DNA of 64,000 nucleotides from Pseudolysinimonas kribbensis (GTDB lineage: Bacteria; Actinomycetota; Actinomycetes; Actinomycetales; Microbacteriaceae): assembly GCF_030161895.1 (NCBI RefSeq), contig NZ_BSVB01000001.1, positions 434,001 through 498,000 of the forward strand. Reading direction: 5' to 3'. Position 1 is the stretch's first letter; every line of letters begins with the position of its first letter. A program made the position numbers and the translations under genes. Under the pieces are notes generated by a model. That model was not told the DNA's origin, made no database searches, and was given only the letters and a program-made list of their open reading frames with translations. Positions 1-9,191 of this stretch are shown piece after piece.

Positions 1-843
1 CGCCGTGTTCGAGCACGAGCATCGCGCCGGGGCGCAGCAGCGCGGCCGCGCGGGCCGAGATCGCGCGGATCGGGTCGAGCCCGTCCGCTCCCCGTAGAGC
101 GCGGCCCGCGGGTCGAACAGCCGCACCTCGGGGTCGCGCGGGATGGCGTCGTCGGGGATGTACGGCGGGTTGGACACGACGACGTCGACGGTGCCGTCGA
201 GCTCGAGGAGCGCATCGGGATCGGCGAGGTCGCCGAGCTCGAGCCGGATGTTGGCGGCGCCGGTCGCGGCGATGTTGCGCGCCGCCCAGGCATGCGCCTC
301 GGGCGAGCGCTCGAGGGCGACGACGTGGGCGTGCGGCACCTCGGTCGCGAGGGCGAGAGCGATCGCGCCGGACCCGGTGCCGAGGTCGACGGCGACGGGT
401 TCGGGCGTGGGCACCGCCTGCAGCGCGTCGATCGCGAGCTGCGCGACCGTCTCGGTCTCGGGCCGCGGCACGAAGACGCCGGGGCCTACGGCGAGCTCGA
501 GGGAGCGGAAGGGAGCTGTGCCCGTGATGTGCTGGAGCGGCTCGCGGCGGGCGCGTCGCGCGACCGCGTCGTCGAAGGCGCTGCGCCGCGCGGGAGTGAT
601 CCCGGGATCCGGGTCGATGCCAGTGCCCGTGCCCGTGCCCGTGCCGACGACGATCATCGCCTGCAGACGGCCGCGACCGATGCCCAGCACATGAGCGAGG
701 AGCAGTTCGGCGTCGGCCTCGGGCGTCGGCACGCCGGCGTCCCGCAGGGCCTCGAGGCCGCGCTGGCGCAGCTCGGCGAGGAGGAGGTCGTCGTGTTCAT
801 GGGCGAGAACCAGCCTACGGAGCCGCGGGCGAACCGACGGCAC
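1..843 (-). CDS. prmC: PrmC (HemK) peptide-chain-release-factor glutamine N5-methyltransferase, 3' end outside window
   Basis: Methylates the GGQ glutamine of release factors RF1/RF2 in the cytoplasm, using S-adenosylmethionine. The helical N-terminal domain reads LRDAGVPTPEADAELLLAHV, followed by a SAM loop (VDLGTGSGAIAL, about residues 151-162) and the diagnostic NPPY active-site motif at about residues 225-228. The start is GTG at 843, chosen because it is in frame with NPPY and preceded by GGAG (very close spacing); it overlaps the end of the upstream HNH gene by 29 nt. The frame breaks at 90-93, where CCCC stands for an expected CCCCC and ALYGGADGLD would be restored. A run of GT dipeptides (codons near 619-645) is an odd insertion after the helical domain. 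The gene normally sits beside prfA but is 7 kb away here. Family assignment is secure; the exact start is less so. Confidence 0.9.
   Translation of the reverse strand, partial: MPSVRPRLRRLVLAHEHDDLLLAELRQRGLEALRDAGVPTPEADAELLLAHVLGIGRGRLQAMIVVGTGTGTGTGIDPDPGITPARRSAFDDAVARRARREPLQHITGTAPFRSLELAVGPGVFVPRPETETVAQLAIDALQAVPTPEPVAVDLGTGSGAIALALATEVPHAHVVALERSPEAHAWAARNIAATGAANIRLELGDLADPDALLELDGTVDVVVSNPPYIPDDAIPRDPEVRLFDPRAALYGERTGSTRSARSRPARPRCCAPARCSCSNTA
619..645. repeat. Hexanucleotide tandem repeat inside prmC
   Basis: Four to five units of GTGCCC (plus strand) encode consecutive Gly-Thr pairs in PrmC, between the helical domain and the methyltransferase core. The repeat length of six keeps frame, so copy-number change would alter only a linker. 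Confidence 0.7.
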
Positions 844-2388
844 GCTCCTGCAGTCGTCGGTAAGCGGCGCTGCGGGTCCGGAGCGCGATCGGCTGCTGTG
901 CGGCGTCGATCGAGGTGGGCGGGATCAGTTCGTATCGGATGCCGTTCTCATCCATCGCGCGCTGGAACTCCCACCCCTGGTCGTGCACGAGCCGGTGATG
1001 GTGCCGGCACAGGAGGATGCCGTCGTCGATGTCCGATCCCCCGCGATCCCGTACCCAGTGCCGGATGTGGTGCGCTTCCGTCCAGGACGGTGGTCGTTCA
1101 CAGCCGGGGAACATGCACCCACCGTCGCGGGCGTGAAGGGCCCGGCGCTGTCGGCGGGTGAAGAGCCGTGAGGCGCGGCCGACGTCGAGCGGCCGCCCGT
1201 CGGGATCGAAGACGATCACCTGCTGACCGGAACTGCAGACGAGCCGCTCGGCGGTCGCGGTCGAGACGGGCGCGGTCTGACCTTCGATCTGGGCGAATCC
1301 CCGGCCCGACGCGAGGTCGGCACCGGTGACGAGCACCCGGACGGCGGGAGGCTCGTCACCGCCGAGCAGCTGCGGGTCGGCCGTGTGGCCCAGGCGCAAC
1401 AGTTCCACGAGCACGTCGGAGGCGTACTGCTCCGCCGTGCGCGGATCGCGCTCGATGCGCTCGGCCCGCGCCCGTTCGTCGGCGCGCACGAAACGGGGTC
1501 CGCCGAGCTTGGGGAGGTGGCGCGGTCGACGACATCGGTGACGAGCGCTGCGGTCTCGGGATCCATGAGCCACACGGCCCGCGTCATCCCGTCGCTCTGG
1601 CGATGCAGCCGGAACGAGCGCTGCTCGCGGCGCCGCGCCTCGCGTTCGGCGACGCCGGCGGCATCGAGCTCGTCGCGCACCTCGCGTGCCCGCGTGTGCA
1701 GCCGATCGGCATCGAGTGCTTCGGCCTCACCGAGCAGCATGCTCGCGGCCATGGCGAGCGCTGCGGCATCGATGCCGACACCGGGCAGACCGAGCCCGCG
1801 CCGGATCGCCGTCGCCTTCTCCGGGGAGAGCCGCCCCGCGACGACACGCTCCGCCACGCACGACATCCAGGGCGCGGACGGCACCGGCACCTCCCCCGTC
1901 GCGGGGTGCGGGAGCTGCTTTGTCTCGACGAGCAGCTCCCCCACCTCCACCGCCTGCCGCGCATCGCGCAGCGTGCTTCCCGCGGCGGTGCGGACAAGCT
2001 CGGCGGGCGTGCGGTGCCCTCGGGACTGGGCGAGCCCCCGCAGACCCAGCTCGGCGCGCGAACGCTGGGCGATCTCCCCCGCGATGAGCGCCTGCTGCGC
2101 CTGCACGACGCCCGCCTGGTCGGCCACGACGCTCGCGAGCTGCAGCAGCTCGTCATCGCTCGCGCCCCGCAGCCGCGCCGCGTCGGCGAACGGTCGGGAG
2201 AACCACGCGAGACCCGAGAGCGCCTCTTGGAGAAGGTCGCCCAACGGTGGCGCGTCGTCAGGCTCGGCGCCGCCGAACGACTCCTCGAGTGACGCAGCAG
2301 CATCCGTCCCCGCCGCCTCCATGGAAGCCGCGATCATCGCGTCGGCATCGGCAAACCGAACGAACGTGGTGAGCGAGGGGCGGGACAT
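815..2388 (-). CDS. DUF222 / HNH endonuclease (13E12-repeat-like family)
   Basis: This is a predicted HNH nuclease of the DUF222 family that is abundant in actinobacteria; its cellular role is not established. The alpha-helical DUF222 part fills roughly the first 380 residues. The C-terminal HNH motif is visible as CMFPGCERPP, TEAHHIRHW and LLCRHHHRLVHD at about residues 420-460, with the zinc-type cysteines present. The restored length is 524 residues. The frame breaks at 1511-1514 (GGGG where GGGGG restores RATSPKLGGPR). The ATG at 2388 lies only 6 nt after a -10 hexamer and has no Shine-Dalgarno, so the mRNA is probably leaderless. A LexA-type box sits upstream, implying DNA-damage induction. 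The gene lies between prmC and the restriction-modification genes. Confidence 0.85.
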
Positions 2389-2394
2389 ACCCCT

Positions 2395-2400
2395 ATTCTA
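2395..2400 (-). promoter_or_regulatory. -10 element of DUF222/HNH gene
   Basis: TAGAAT read on the minus strand, 6 nt before the ATG at 2388. This spacing puts the transcription start at about the start codon (leaderless mRNA). Confidence 0.55.
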
Positions 2401-2407
2401 GCGAGAT

Positions 2408-2423
2408 TCGAACGTTTGTTCGA
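2408..2423. promoter_or_regulatory. LexA (SOS) box
   Basis: TCGAACGTTTGTTCGA is a palindrome that fits the actinobacterial/Bacillus-type LexA consensus CGAAC-N4-GTTCG. It overlaps the position expected for the -35 element of the DUF222/HNH gene, so LexA binding would block its transcription until DNA damage. Confidence 0.8.
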
Positions 2424-2442
2424 GTGAGGTGGAGAACCCGAT

Positions 2443-3957
2443 TCAATCGTCGCTTGAAGGTTCGGCTGCCTCCAGCGCCGCCGCCACGGCCTCGAATTCC
2501 GCGAGCGCCGCCGTGAGGTCGTCGACGATCTCGCGCGCGATCACCTCGGGCGCCGGCAGCTCGTCGAGGTTCTCCAGGGACTCGTCGCGGAGCCATGTGA
2601 GGTCGAGGTTCGCCTTGTCGCGTGCGACCAGTTCGTCGTAGCCAAATGCGCGGAACCGCTCCGACTCGACCCGCTCATCCCGCGGCCGGCCCGGCGCGAA
2701 CGCGTCGACGAAGTCGTCGAGGTGGGCGCGCGTGAGCGGGTTCTGGCGCAGAGTGAAGTGGACGTTGGTGCGGAAGTCGTAGACCCACAGCTTCTCGGTC
2801 CATGCGCCGCCGTCCGCACGGGCGGGCTTCTTGTCGAAGAACAGCACGTTGGCCTTGACCCCATTCGCGTAAAACAGGCCGGTCGGCAGCCGCAGCATCG
2901 TGTGCAGGTCGAAGTCGCGCAGCATCCGGCGCCGCAACGTCTCGCCGGCGCCGCCCTCGAACAGCACGTTGTCGGGCAGCACGACCGCGGCGCGTCCCGG
3001 CGTGTCGAGGATCGTGGCGATGTGCTGCAGGAAGTTGAGCTGCTTGTTCGAGGTGGTGACCACGAAATCCGGGCGCTCGATGGCGATGTCGTCGCGGCTC
3101 TCGCGTCCGTCAGCTCCGATCACGGTGATCGACGACTTGCGCCCGAACGGCGGGTTCGACAGCACGACCGACCACCGGATGCCGGGGTCGGCGATGAGCG
3201 AGTCCTTCACCTCGATGAGGCTGTCGCCGCGCGGATCGCCCGCACCATGCAGCAGCAGGTTCATGGCGGCGAGGCGCGCCGTGCCATCCACCAGCTCCAC
3301 GCCGTGGACCAGCGAGCTGCGCAGCTTCTCGCGCTGCGGCGGGGTGAAGGATGCCGGATCATCCTCCTCGACCTTCGCATGTGCCGCGAGCAGGAACCCC
3401 GCGGTGCCGGCCGCCGGGTCGACGATCGTGTCGTCGATGGTGGGGCGGATGCAGTCGACGATCGCGTCGATGAGAGCGCGCGGCGTGAAGTACTGGCCGG
3501 CCCCCGACTTGACGTCTTCGGCACCCTTCGCCAGCAGCGACTCGTAGGCGTCGCCCTTGATGTCGACGCCGGTGGCGAGCCAGCTCTCCTTGTCGATGAG
3601 ATCGTGCACGAGCCGGCTGAGCTTGGCCGGGTCCTGGATGCGATTCTGCGCCTTGCGGAAGATCACCCCGAGTGTGCCGGGCTGCTTGCCGAGTTCCGTC
3701 AGGATGCGGTTGTACTCCAGCTCGAGCGCTTCGCCCTTGGCGTCGAGCAGCCTCTGCCAGGAGAACTCGTCGGGCACGATCGGCGCCTCGTCCGCGAACG
3801 GCAGGATCGCCCGCTCGTGCGCCATCTTGAGGAAGAGGAGATAGGTGAGCTGCTCGGTGTAGTCGATCGTGCCGACGCCGTCGTCGCGCAGCACGTTCGC
3901 GTACGCCCACAGCTTGTCGACGAGCCGCTTCGCCTCAGCGGGTGTCGTGGGAGGCAT
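2443..3957 (-). CDS. hsdM: Type I restriction-modification system methyltransferase subunit HsdM
   Basis: Adenine-N6 DNA methyltransferase subunit of a type I R-M complex (M2S modifies, R2M2S restricts). The 504-residue protein shows QYFTPR (155-160), the SAM-binding DPAAGTAGF (180-188, motif I) and the catalytic NPPF (268-271, motif IV). The N-terminal HsdM_N helical domain begins MPPTTPAEAKRLVDKLW. The start at 3957 is chosen over a longer in-frame extension because the extension has no family similarity and this ATG is preceded by GAGGAA at good spacing. It overlaps the hsdS end by 23 nt. The frame is intact. It is the last gene of hsdR-hsdS-hsdM. Confidence 0.95.
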   Translation of the reverse strand: MPPTTPAEAKRLVDKLWAYANVLRDDGVGTIDYTEQLTYLLFLKMAHERAILPFADEAPIVPDEFSWQRLLDAKGEALELEYNRILTELGKQPGTLGVIFRKAQNRIQDPAKLSRLVHDLIDKESWLATGVDIKGDAYESLLAKGAEDVKSGAGQYFTPRALIDAIVDCIRPTIDDTIVDPAAGTAGFLLAAHAKVEEDDPASFTPPQREKLRSSLVHGVELVDGTARLAAMNLLLHGAGDPRGDSLIEVKDSLIADPGIRWSVVLSNPPFGRKSSITVIGADGRESRDDIAIERPDFVVTTSNKQLNFLQHIATILDTPGRAAVVLPDNVLFEGGAGETLRRRMLRDFDLHTMLRLPTGLFYANGVKANVLFFDKKPARADGGAWTEKLWVYDFRTNVHFTLRQNPLTRAHLDDFVDAFAPGRPRDERVESERFRAFGYDELVARDKANLDLTWLRDESLENLDELPAPEVIAREIVDDLTAALAEFEAVAAALEAAEPSSDD

Positions 3958-5206
3958 CGGCCAGTTCCTCAATTCGGTCGGTGTCGGATGCGCGTCCCGT
4001 GAGCCGGCCAGAGAACGCGGCGGTGAGGAGGGCGCGGCGGAGGGATGCGGAGCGGGTGCGCGATACCGTGATGGCGCTTCGTAACCGCAAGCTGGATTCG
4101 CGCAGCGAACGCCATCGGTCGACGACCTCGCGTTGGGCAGGAATAGGCGGGAGCGGAACACTCACCCTCGCCAGCGTCGGCTGGTCGATCTTGGGCATGG
4201 ACCCCGCCAGCCCCTTCGCGTGCGAGGTCAAGAATTGCCGCGTTACCGAGCTCTGCAAGACAAGCTCAAGGTATTCGGGGACGACGATGGCACCGTCAAC
4301 CCTTACCCGGATCATCAGGTCGGGGAAGATGGCCCACTCTGGAGAGCCCCGATACATCGCCGACGTGCCCACGAGTTCAGGCGTGTTCGACCGCTCGACG
4401 AGAACATCACCCTTCTCGAGCCACAATCCAACCGCCCTGGCCGGATCTGCACTCGTCAACTTGGTGTTCGCTTCCGTGAACTCGCCTTTGGTCACGGCTG
4501 TGAGCGTCAGTGTTCGCACACCACTACTGGCCTTGGTCGCAGGAGCCGAGATGCCGTTTCGCATCGGCTCCCGAAGGAGCTTGCCGAGCGGGCGGATCGG
4601 GTCGCGGACGGAGGTGAGTAACACGTCGCCATAGCGCCGCGCGATGATGCCCGCCCCGGCGACGGCGTGCTCAAACAACTCTTCCGCCCTATCGAGGCGG
4701 CTCAGGTGGCCCTCAAGGATATCGACGATCCGCCGCTGCTCAGCCAGGGGCGGGACCGGAATCGTCCGCGACGAAAACGTGCCCGAGTCGAGCGAGGCAA
4801 CGGTGGTACCCGACTTACGGTCCCCTGCCAGGATCTGCCGCTCCTGCGAACGAAGCGCCCACGCGATCCATCGAACGTCTACATCGGACGACGGAACGAT
4901 CGCCTTCATGTCCTGGTTGAGGGTCGTCTCGAACGGGACGATGGCGATCGGCACCGTGCGTTCGAGAATTCCCGACCGGACGACCACGGCCACCGATCCC
5001 GCGGGAACCACCTTCGCGCGACCGTCATCGACCGCGGCCGCCGTGACGTGATCGCGTGTTTGAACCAGGACCTCGTCACCCATGTCTTTCGGCGAAAGCC
5101 ACGGCATCGTCCCGCCCGTCCAGTAGGCGGAATTGTCCTTCGACGGGGTAGAGCCTCCGTACCACTACTTCCCGAGGTCAGCCAGTCTCTTCCGTGGCCA
5201 CGTCAC
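3935..5206 (-). CDS. hsdS: Type I R-M specificity subunit HsdS, interrupted by an in-frame amber codon
   Basis: Specificity (target-recognition) subunit with two TRD halves separated by conserved helices (VPPLAEQRRIVDIL near the middle, LPPIPAQREVVDRW near the end). The full frame opens with GTG at 5206, overlapping the hsdR stop by 4 nt, and encodes VTWPRKRLADLGK. TAG (5165-5167) is codon 14, and the frame then continues as WYGGSTPSKDN, which is typical HsdS TRD1 sequence. The similarity on both sides is in one frame, so this is a nonsense change rather than a frameshift. An internal ATG at 5107 (MPWLSPKDMG) could give a 390-residue protein lacking the first 33 residues, with only a weak ribosome site. 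Without full HsdS, the system may be inactive or altered in specificity. Confidence 0.88.
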
Positions 5207-8001
5207 CCTGCCAGCACCTCGCCCAGCTCCCGCACGTACGCCGCCGCACCCGCTCCGAGCGCCTGCACCGCGCCCGCTTGCCCGCCGCGCTCGCTGAACG
5301 GCGCGAGCTCGAGGTCGGCGGGTGTCAGCTCCGCCGACGAGGCGACCACCTCCGCCATCCGGTCGAGCCACCAGCGCTGCGCGTCGGTGAACACGACGCC
5401 TTCCTGCTCCTGCTGGGCGAGCCACGCCGCGTACCGCGCGTGGACGGCGTCCGCGAACGGCACCAGCTCCGCGTCGGCCCCGAGCGCGAACCGCAGCAGC
5501 GAGACCAGGTCGGTGAGCTGCCGGTTCCCCGACCCGCGCACACGGCTCCTCTCGACCGCCTCGTACGCCGTCCACAGCACCTCCGGCGTCCAGTTGTGCG
5601 GCGGGCGTTTGATCCGCTCGGCGAGCTCCTGGATGGCGGCGAAGCTCACGTGACCCGCCCCGCTCCGGCGCGCCTCGTCGACGAGCTGGATGGCGGCGAT
5701 CTCGTCGCGGTTCTCGTCCAGGTAGTCGCGCCACGATTCGACGATCGTGCGGGCGCGGTCCGTGTCGACCACTCCCCCGGCGCCGAGGAGCTCGTCAACG
5801 CTCACCTCGTCGATCACCTGGTCGTGGCTGCGGCGCAGCTCCAGGATGCGCGAGCGCAGCTCCGGATTGGCGACCAACGGTTCGACGCTCGCCTCGATGA
5901 GCCGGTCGACCACCGCGATCCGGGCCGGCTCGCTCGCGGCCTCGAGGTCGAGCCCGGCCGCGGCGAGCGCCTCGGCCTGCGCATCCACCGACACCGCGTG
6001 CACGAGCCCCTGCACGATGCCGCGCAGCGACCCGCCTGCCACCTCGTCGAGTTCGGCGCGCTCGGCGGGGGTGAGCTGCAGCTCCAGCGCCGACAGGCGG
6101 GAGGCGAGCGTGGCCGTCTCGTCCTCGGTGATCGTCAGGTTCGCCACCCGCTGCAACAGCTTCTCGAGCGAGACGCCCTTCTCGCGGTTCAGCGGCGGCT
6201 CGACGAAGTCGTGCTCGGTCACCCCCACGGCATCCACGATCACGAAGCGGGTCTTCTCGACCGCATCCGGCGTGACGGCGCGGAAGTCGGCCTGCGCGAT
6301 GGTGCGGGCGCCGCGCCCCTTCATCTGCTCGAAGTACTGGGCGCTGCGCACATCCCGCATGAAGAACACGCACTCGAGCGGCTTGACGTCGGTGCCGGTC
6401 GCGATCATGTCGACCGTGACCGCGATGCGCAGCGTCGGTGAGGTGCGGAACGCCTGCAGCGCGCCCTTCGGGTCCTTCGCGTTGTAGGTGATCTTGGCGG
6501 CGAAGTCGTTGCCCCGGCCGAACACCTGGCGGACCGTCGTCACGACCTCCTCGGCGTGGTTGTCGTCCTTGCAGAAGATGAGCGTCTTCGGAACCGTGGA
6601 GCGGCCGGGGAAGATCTCGGTGAAGAGCCGATCGCGGAAGGTCTTGAGCACGAGCCGGAGCTGCGACGTCGAGGTGACGGCGCGGTCGAGCTGACCCGAG
6701 GTGTAGACGAGGTCGTCGTCGAGCGCCTCGATCCGCTTCTCGCGGGTACGGCGATCGACCTTCGGCACGAAAGTCCCCGCCTCGATCCTGTCGCCCTCGC
6801 CGGTGATGCGGGTCCGGATGCGGTAGATGTCGAAGTCGACGTTGACGTTGTCGGCCACGGATTCGGGATAGGTGTACTCGCTCACCAGGTTCGACTGGAA
6901 GAAGCCGAACGTCTGCTTCGTGGGAGTCGCGGTGAGGCCCACCACGTGCGCGTCGAAGTACTCGAGGACGCTGCGCCAGACGCCGTAGATCGAGCGGTGC
7001 GCCTCGTCGACGATGACCAGATCGAAAGCCTCGGGCGGCAGCTCCGGGTTGTAGGCGACGGTGACCGGGGCATCCGGCACGAAGTCGTCGACGCCCGGAT
7101 CGTCGACGTCCACCACCTCACGCCCTTGCAGCACCCGGTGCACCCGCTGGATGGTCGAGATCACGACGTTCGACGAGGCCAGCATTCCGGCGCCCGTGAG
7201 CTTCTGCACCGCGTAGAGCTCGGTGAAGCGGCGCCCGTCTCCGGGCGTTCGGTAGTTCTGGAACTCGCCGAGGGTCTGGTCGCCGAGGTTGTTGCGGTCG
7301 ACGAGGAAGAGCACCCGCCGGAAGCCGCCCCAGGTCAGCAGGCGATACGCCTCGGTGACGGCGGTGAACGTCTTGCCGGCCCCGGTGGCCATCTGCACGA
7401 GCGAGCGGTCGAAGCGCTGCTCGGCGAGCGACCGCTCGATGCCGTCGACGGCCGTGATCTGCGCGGGTCGCAGCGACTCGGTCGTGAGCGGGGGCAGTCG
7501 CCGTACTTTCCCGCGCCACGTCGCCGGGCCATCCCCGGCCGCTCGGCCGTCGCGCACGAGCGCGGCGAGCGTCTCGGGTCGCGGGAACTGGAACAGCCTC
7601 CGGGCGCGGGGGTCGGGGTCCATTCCGTTGGTGAAGTGGCTCTCGGACCCGGATGCCTCGAACACGAACGGCAGGCGCCCGTCGTGCTGGATGGAGCGTT
7701 TGCGGTGCGCCTCGGGCAGGCCGTTCGCGTACATCGCGGACTGCCACTCGACGCCCGACAGAGTCGTGCCTTCCGGCTTGGCCTCGATGACGCCCACGAC
7801 CTCCCTGTCGACATAGAGCAGGTAGTCGACGCGACCGTGCCCCGGTGCCATGACGACCTCGCGCACCGCGACGCCGGGACCGGCGAACAGGTTGAGTTGC
7901 TTGGCATCCTGGACGTCCCAGCCTGACTCCCGCAGCTGCGCGTCGATGCGCACCCGTGCCCGCTGCTCGGCCGCGAGGGCGAGCTCGGCGGCGGTGTGCA
8001 T
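5203..8001 (-). CDS. hsdR: Type I restriction endonuclease subunit HsdR
   Basis: ATP-dependent translocase/nuclease subunit of the type I R-M complex, 932 residues, frame intact. The N-terminal nuclease signature is D59 ... E73-A-K75 (VIEAKPEG). Helicase motifs follow: Walker A TGAGKT (206-211), DEAH box (332-335), TATPTK (about 358-363) and the motif VI-like QMKGRGART. The C-terminus carries the family's helical domain contacting HsdM/HsdS. It starts with ATG at 8001. Gene order on the minus strand is R, S, M with overlapping junctions (hsdR TGA and hsdS GTG share 4 nt), so the three are one operon. Confidence 0.95.
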   Translation of the reverse strand: MHTAAELALAAEQRARVRIDAQLRESGWDVQDAKQLNLFAGPGVAVREVVMAPGHGRVDYLLYVDREVVGVIEAKPEGTTLSGVEWQSAMYANGLPEAHRKRSIQHDGRLPFVFEASGSESHFTNGMDPDPRARRLFQFPRPETLAALVRDGRAAGDGPATWRGKVRRLPPLTTESLRPAQITAVDGIERSLAEQRFDRSLVQMATGAGKTFTAVTEAYRLLTWGGFRRVLFLVDRNNLGDQTLGEFQNYRTPGDGRRFTELYAVQKLTGAGMLASSNVVISTIQRVHRVLQGREVVDVDDPGVDDFVPDAPVTVAYNPELPPEAFDLVIVDEAHRSIYGVWRSVLEYFDAHVVGLTATPTKQTFGFFQSNLVSEYTYPESVADNVNVDFDIYRIRTRITGEGDRIEAGTFVPKVDRRTREKRIEALDDDLVYTSGQLDRAVTSTSQLRLVLKTFRDRLFTEIFPGRSTVPKTLIFCKDDNHAEEVVTTVRQVFGRGNDFAAKITYNAKDPKGALQAFRTSPTLRIAVTVDMIATGTDVKPLECVFFMRDVRSAQYFEQMKGRGARTIAQADFRAVTPDAVEKTRFVIVDAVGVTEHDFVEPPLNREKGVSLEKLLQRVANLTITEDETATLASRLSALELQLTPAERAELDEVAGGSLRGIVQGLVHAVSVDAQAEALAAAGLDLEAASEPARIAVVDRLIEASVEPLVANPELRSRILELRRSHDQVIDEVSVDELLGAGGVVDTDRARTIVESWRDYLDENRDEIAAIQLVDEARRSGAGHVSFAAIQELAERIKRPPHNWTPEVLWTAYEAVERSRVRGSGNRQLTDLVSLLRFALGADAELVPFADAVHARYAAWLAQQEQEGVVFTDAQRWWLDRMAEVVASSAELTPADLELAPFSERGGQAGAVQALGAGAAAYVRELGEVLAG

Positions 8002-8034
8002 AACCCGATTCTTGCTTACCTGGGCAGGAGGCGG

Positions 8035-8106
8035 TGTGCCGCGTCGGGGGTTCTCGATACGCGGCTGCGCCGCTACTCGACCCGCTCAGGGTGCCGCTCG
8101 ACCCGC
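8035..8106. repeat. REP-like intergenic repeat between prfA and hsdR
   Basis: This 72-nt stretch contains the hairpin GCGGC-TGC-GCCGC and two copies of CTCGACCCGCTCAGG (from about 8074 and 8096). Its composition resembles short dispersed palindromic repeats found between genes in related actinobacteria. It marks the boundary between prfA and the restriction-modification block. Family assignment is from memory and weak. Confidence 0.45.
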
Positions 8107-9188
8107 TCAGGCGCCCTGATCCCCGATCGACGCGAGGCGCTCCTCCTCGTCCATGGCGATGAGCGACTGCACGACGGGCTCGAGCGCCCCGTTCATCACC
8201 TGGTCGAGGTTGTAGGCCTTGTAGCCGGAGCGGTGGTCGGCGATCCGGTTCTCGGGGAAGTTGTAGGTGCGGATCCGCTCCGAGCGGTCCATGCCGCGGA
8301 TCTGGGAGTGCCGGGCATCCGCCTCGGCGGCCGCGAGCTCCTCCTGCTGCTTCGCGAGCAGCCGGGCGCGCAGCACGCGCATGCCCGCCTCGCGGTTCTG
8401 GATCTGCGACTTCTCGTTCTGCATCGACACGACGATCCCGGTCGGGATGTGCGTGATCCGCACCGCCGAGTCGGTCGTGTTCACGCTCTGCCCACCCGGC
8501 CCCGACGAGCGGAACACGTCGATCCGCAGGTCGTTCTGGTCGATCGCGACCTCCTCGGGCTCGTCCACCTCCGGGAAAACGAGCACGCCCGCCGTCGAGG
8601 TCTGGATGCGCCCCTGCGACTCGGTGACCGGCACCCGCTGCACGCGGTGCACCCCGCCCTCGTACTTGAGGTGTGCCCACACGCCCTCGGCCGGGTCGGT
8701 CGCGTTCGACTTCACCGCGAGCTGCACGTTCGTGTAGCCGCCGAGGTCGGTCTGGTCCTGCTCGAGCAGCTCGGTCTTCCAGCCCTTCGAGTCGGCGTAG
8801 TGGATGTACATCCGCAGGAGGTCGGCCGCGAACAGCGCCGCCTCCTCGCCGCCCGTGCCGCCCTTGATCTCCATGATCACGTCGCGGCCGTCGTCCGGGT
8901 CGCGCGGGATCAGCAGGTGGCGCAGCTTCTCGGTGGATGCCGCCAGCCGCTCCTCGAGCGCCGGCACCTCCTCGGCGAAGGCGGCGTCCTCCTTCGCGAG
9001 CTCGCGCGCGGCCGCGAGGTCGTCCCCGCCTCCCGCCAGCCGCTGTAGGCGGCGGCGATCCGGCTCAGCTCTGCGTACCGGCGGTTGACCCGCTTGGCCC
9101 GCCCGGCATCCGCATGAATGGCCGGGTCGGAGAGCTGCTCCTGCAGCTGTTCGAGCTCGGCCAGCAGCGACTGGACCGATTCGAACAC
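8107..9188 (-). CDS. prfA: Peptide chain release factor 1
   Basis: RF1 recognises UAA/UAG stop codons and triggers peptide release in the ribosome. The N-terminus is [20 protein letters not shown], the catalytic loop is [17 protein letters not shown], and the restored length is about 360 residues, as usual for RF1. The frame breaks at 9024-9027 (CCCC for CCCCC restores [13 protein letters not shown]). Because RF1 is essential, this is almost certainly a sequence error. The gene starts 3 nt after the rho stop, so it is translationally linked to rho. Its usual partner prmC, which methylates the GGQ loop, is displaced to the left edge by the restriction-modification block. Confidence 0.95.
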
Positions 9189-9191
9189 CGG

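Noticed and set aside
5165-5167. Pyrrolysine-type recoding of the hsdS amber codon
   Set aside because: No pyl genes are in view and the organism type makes it very unlikely; nonsense mutation or reinitiation is simpler.
9020-9030. Programmed frameshifting in prfA (and the other broken genes)
   Set aside because: Programmed shifts are known in prfB, not prfA; no slippery heptamer or stop-codon context is shared, and the breaks are all one missing G/C.
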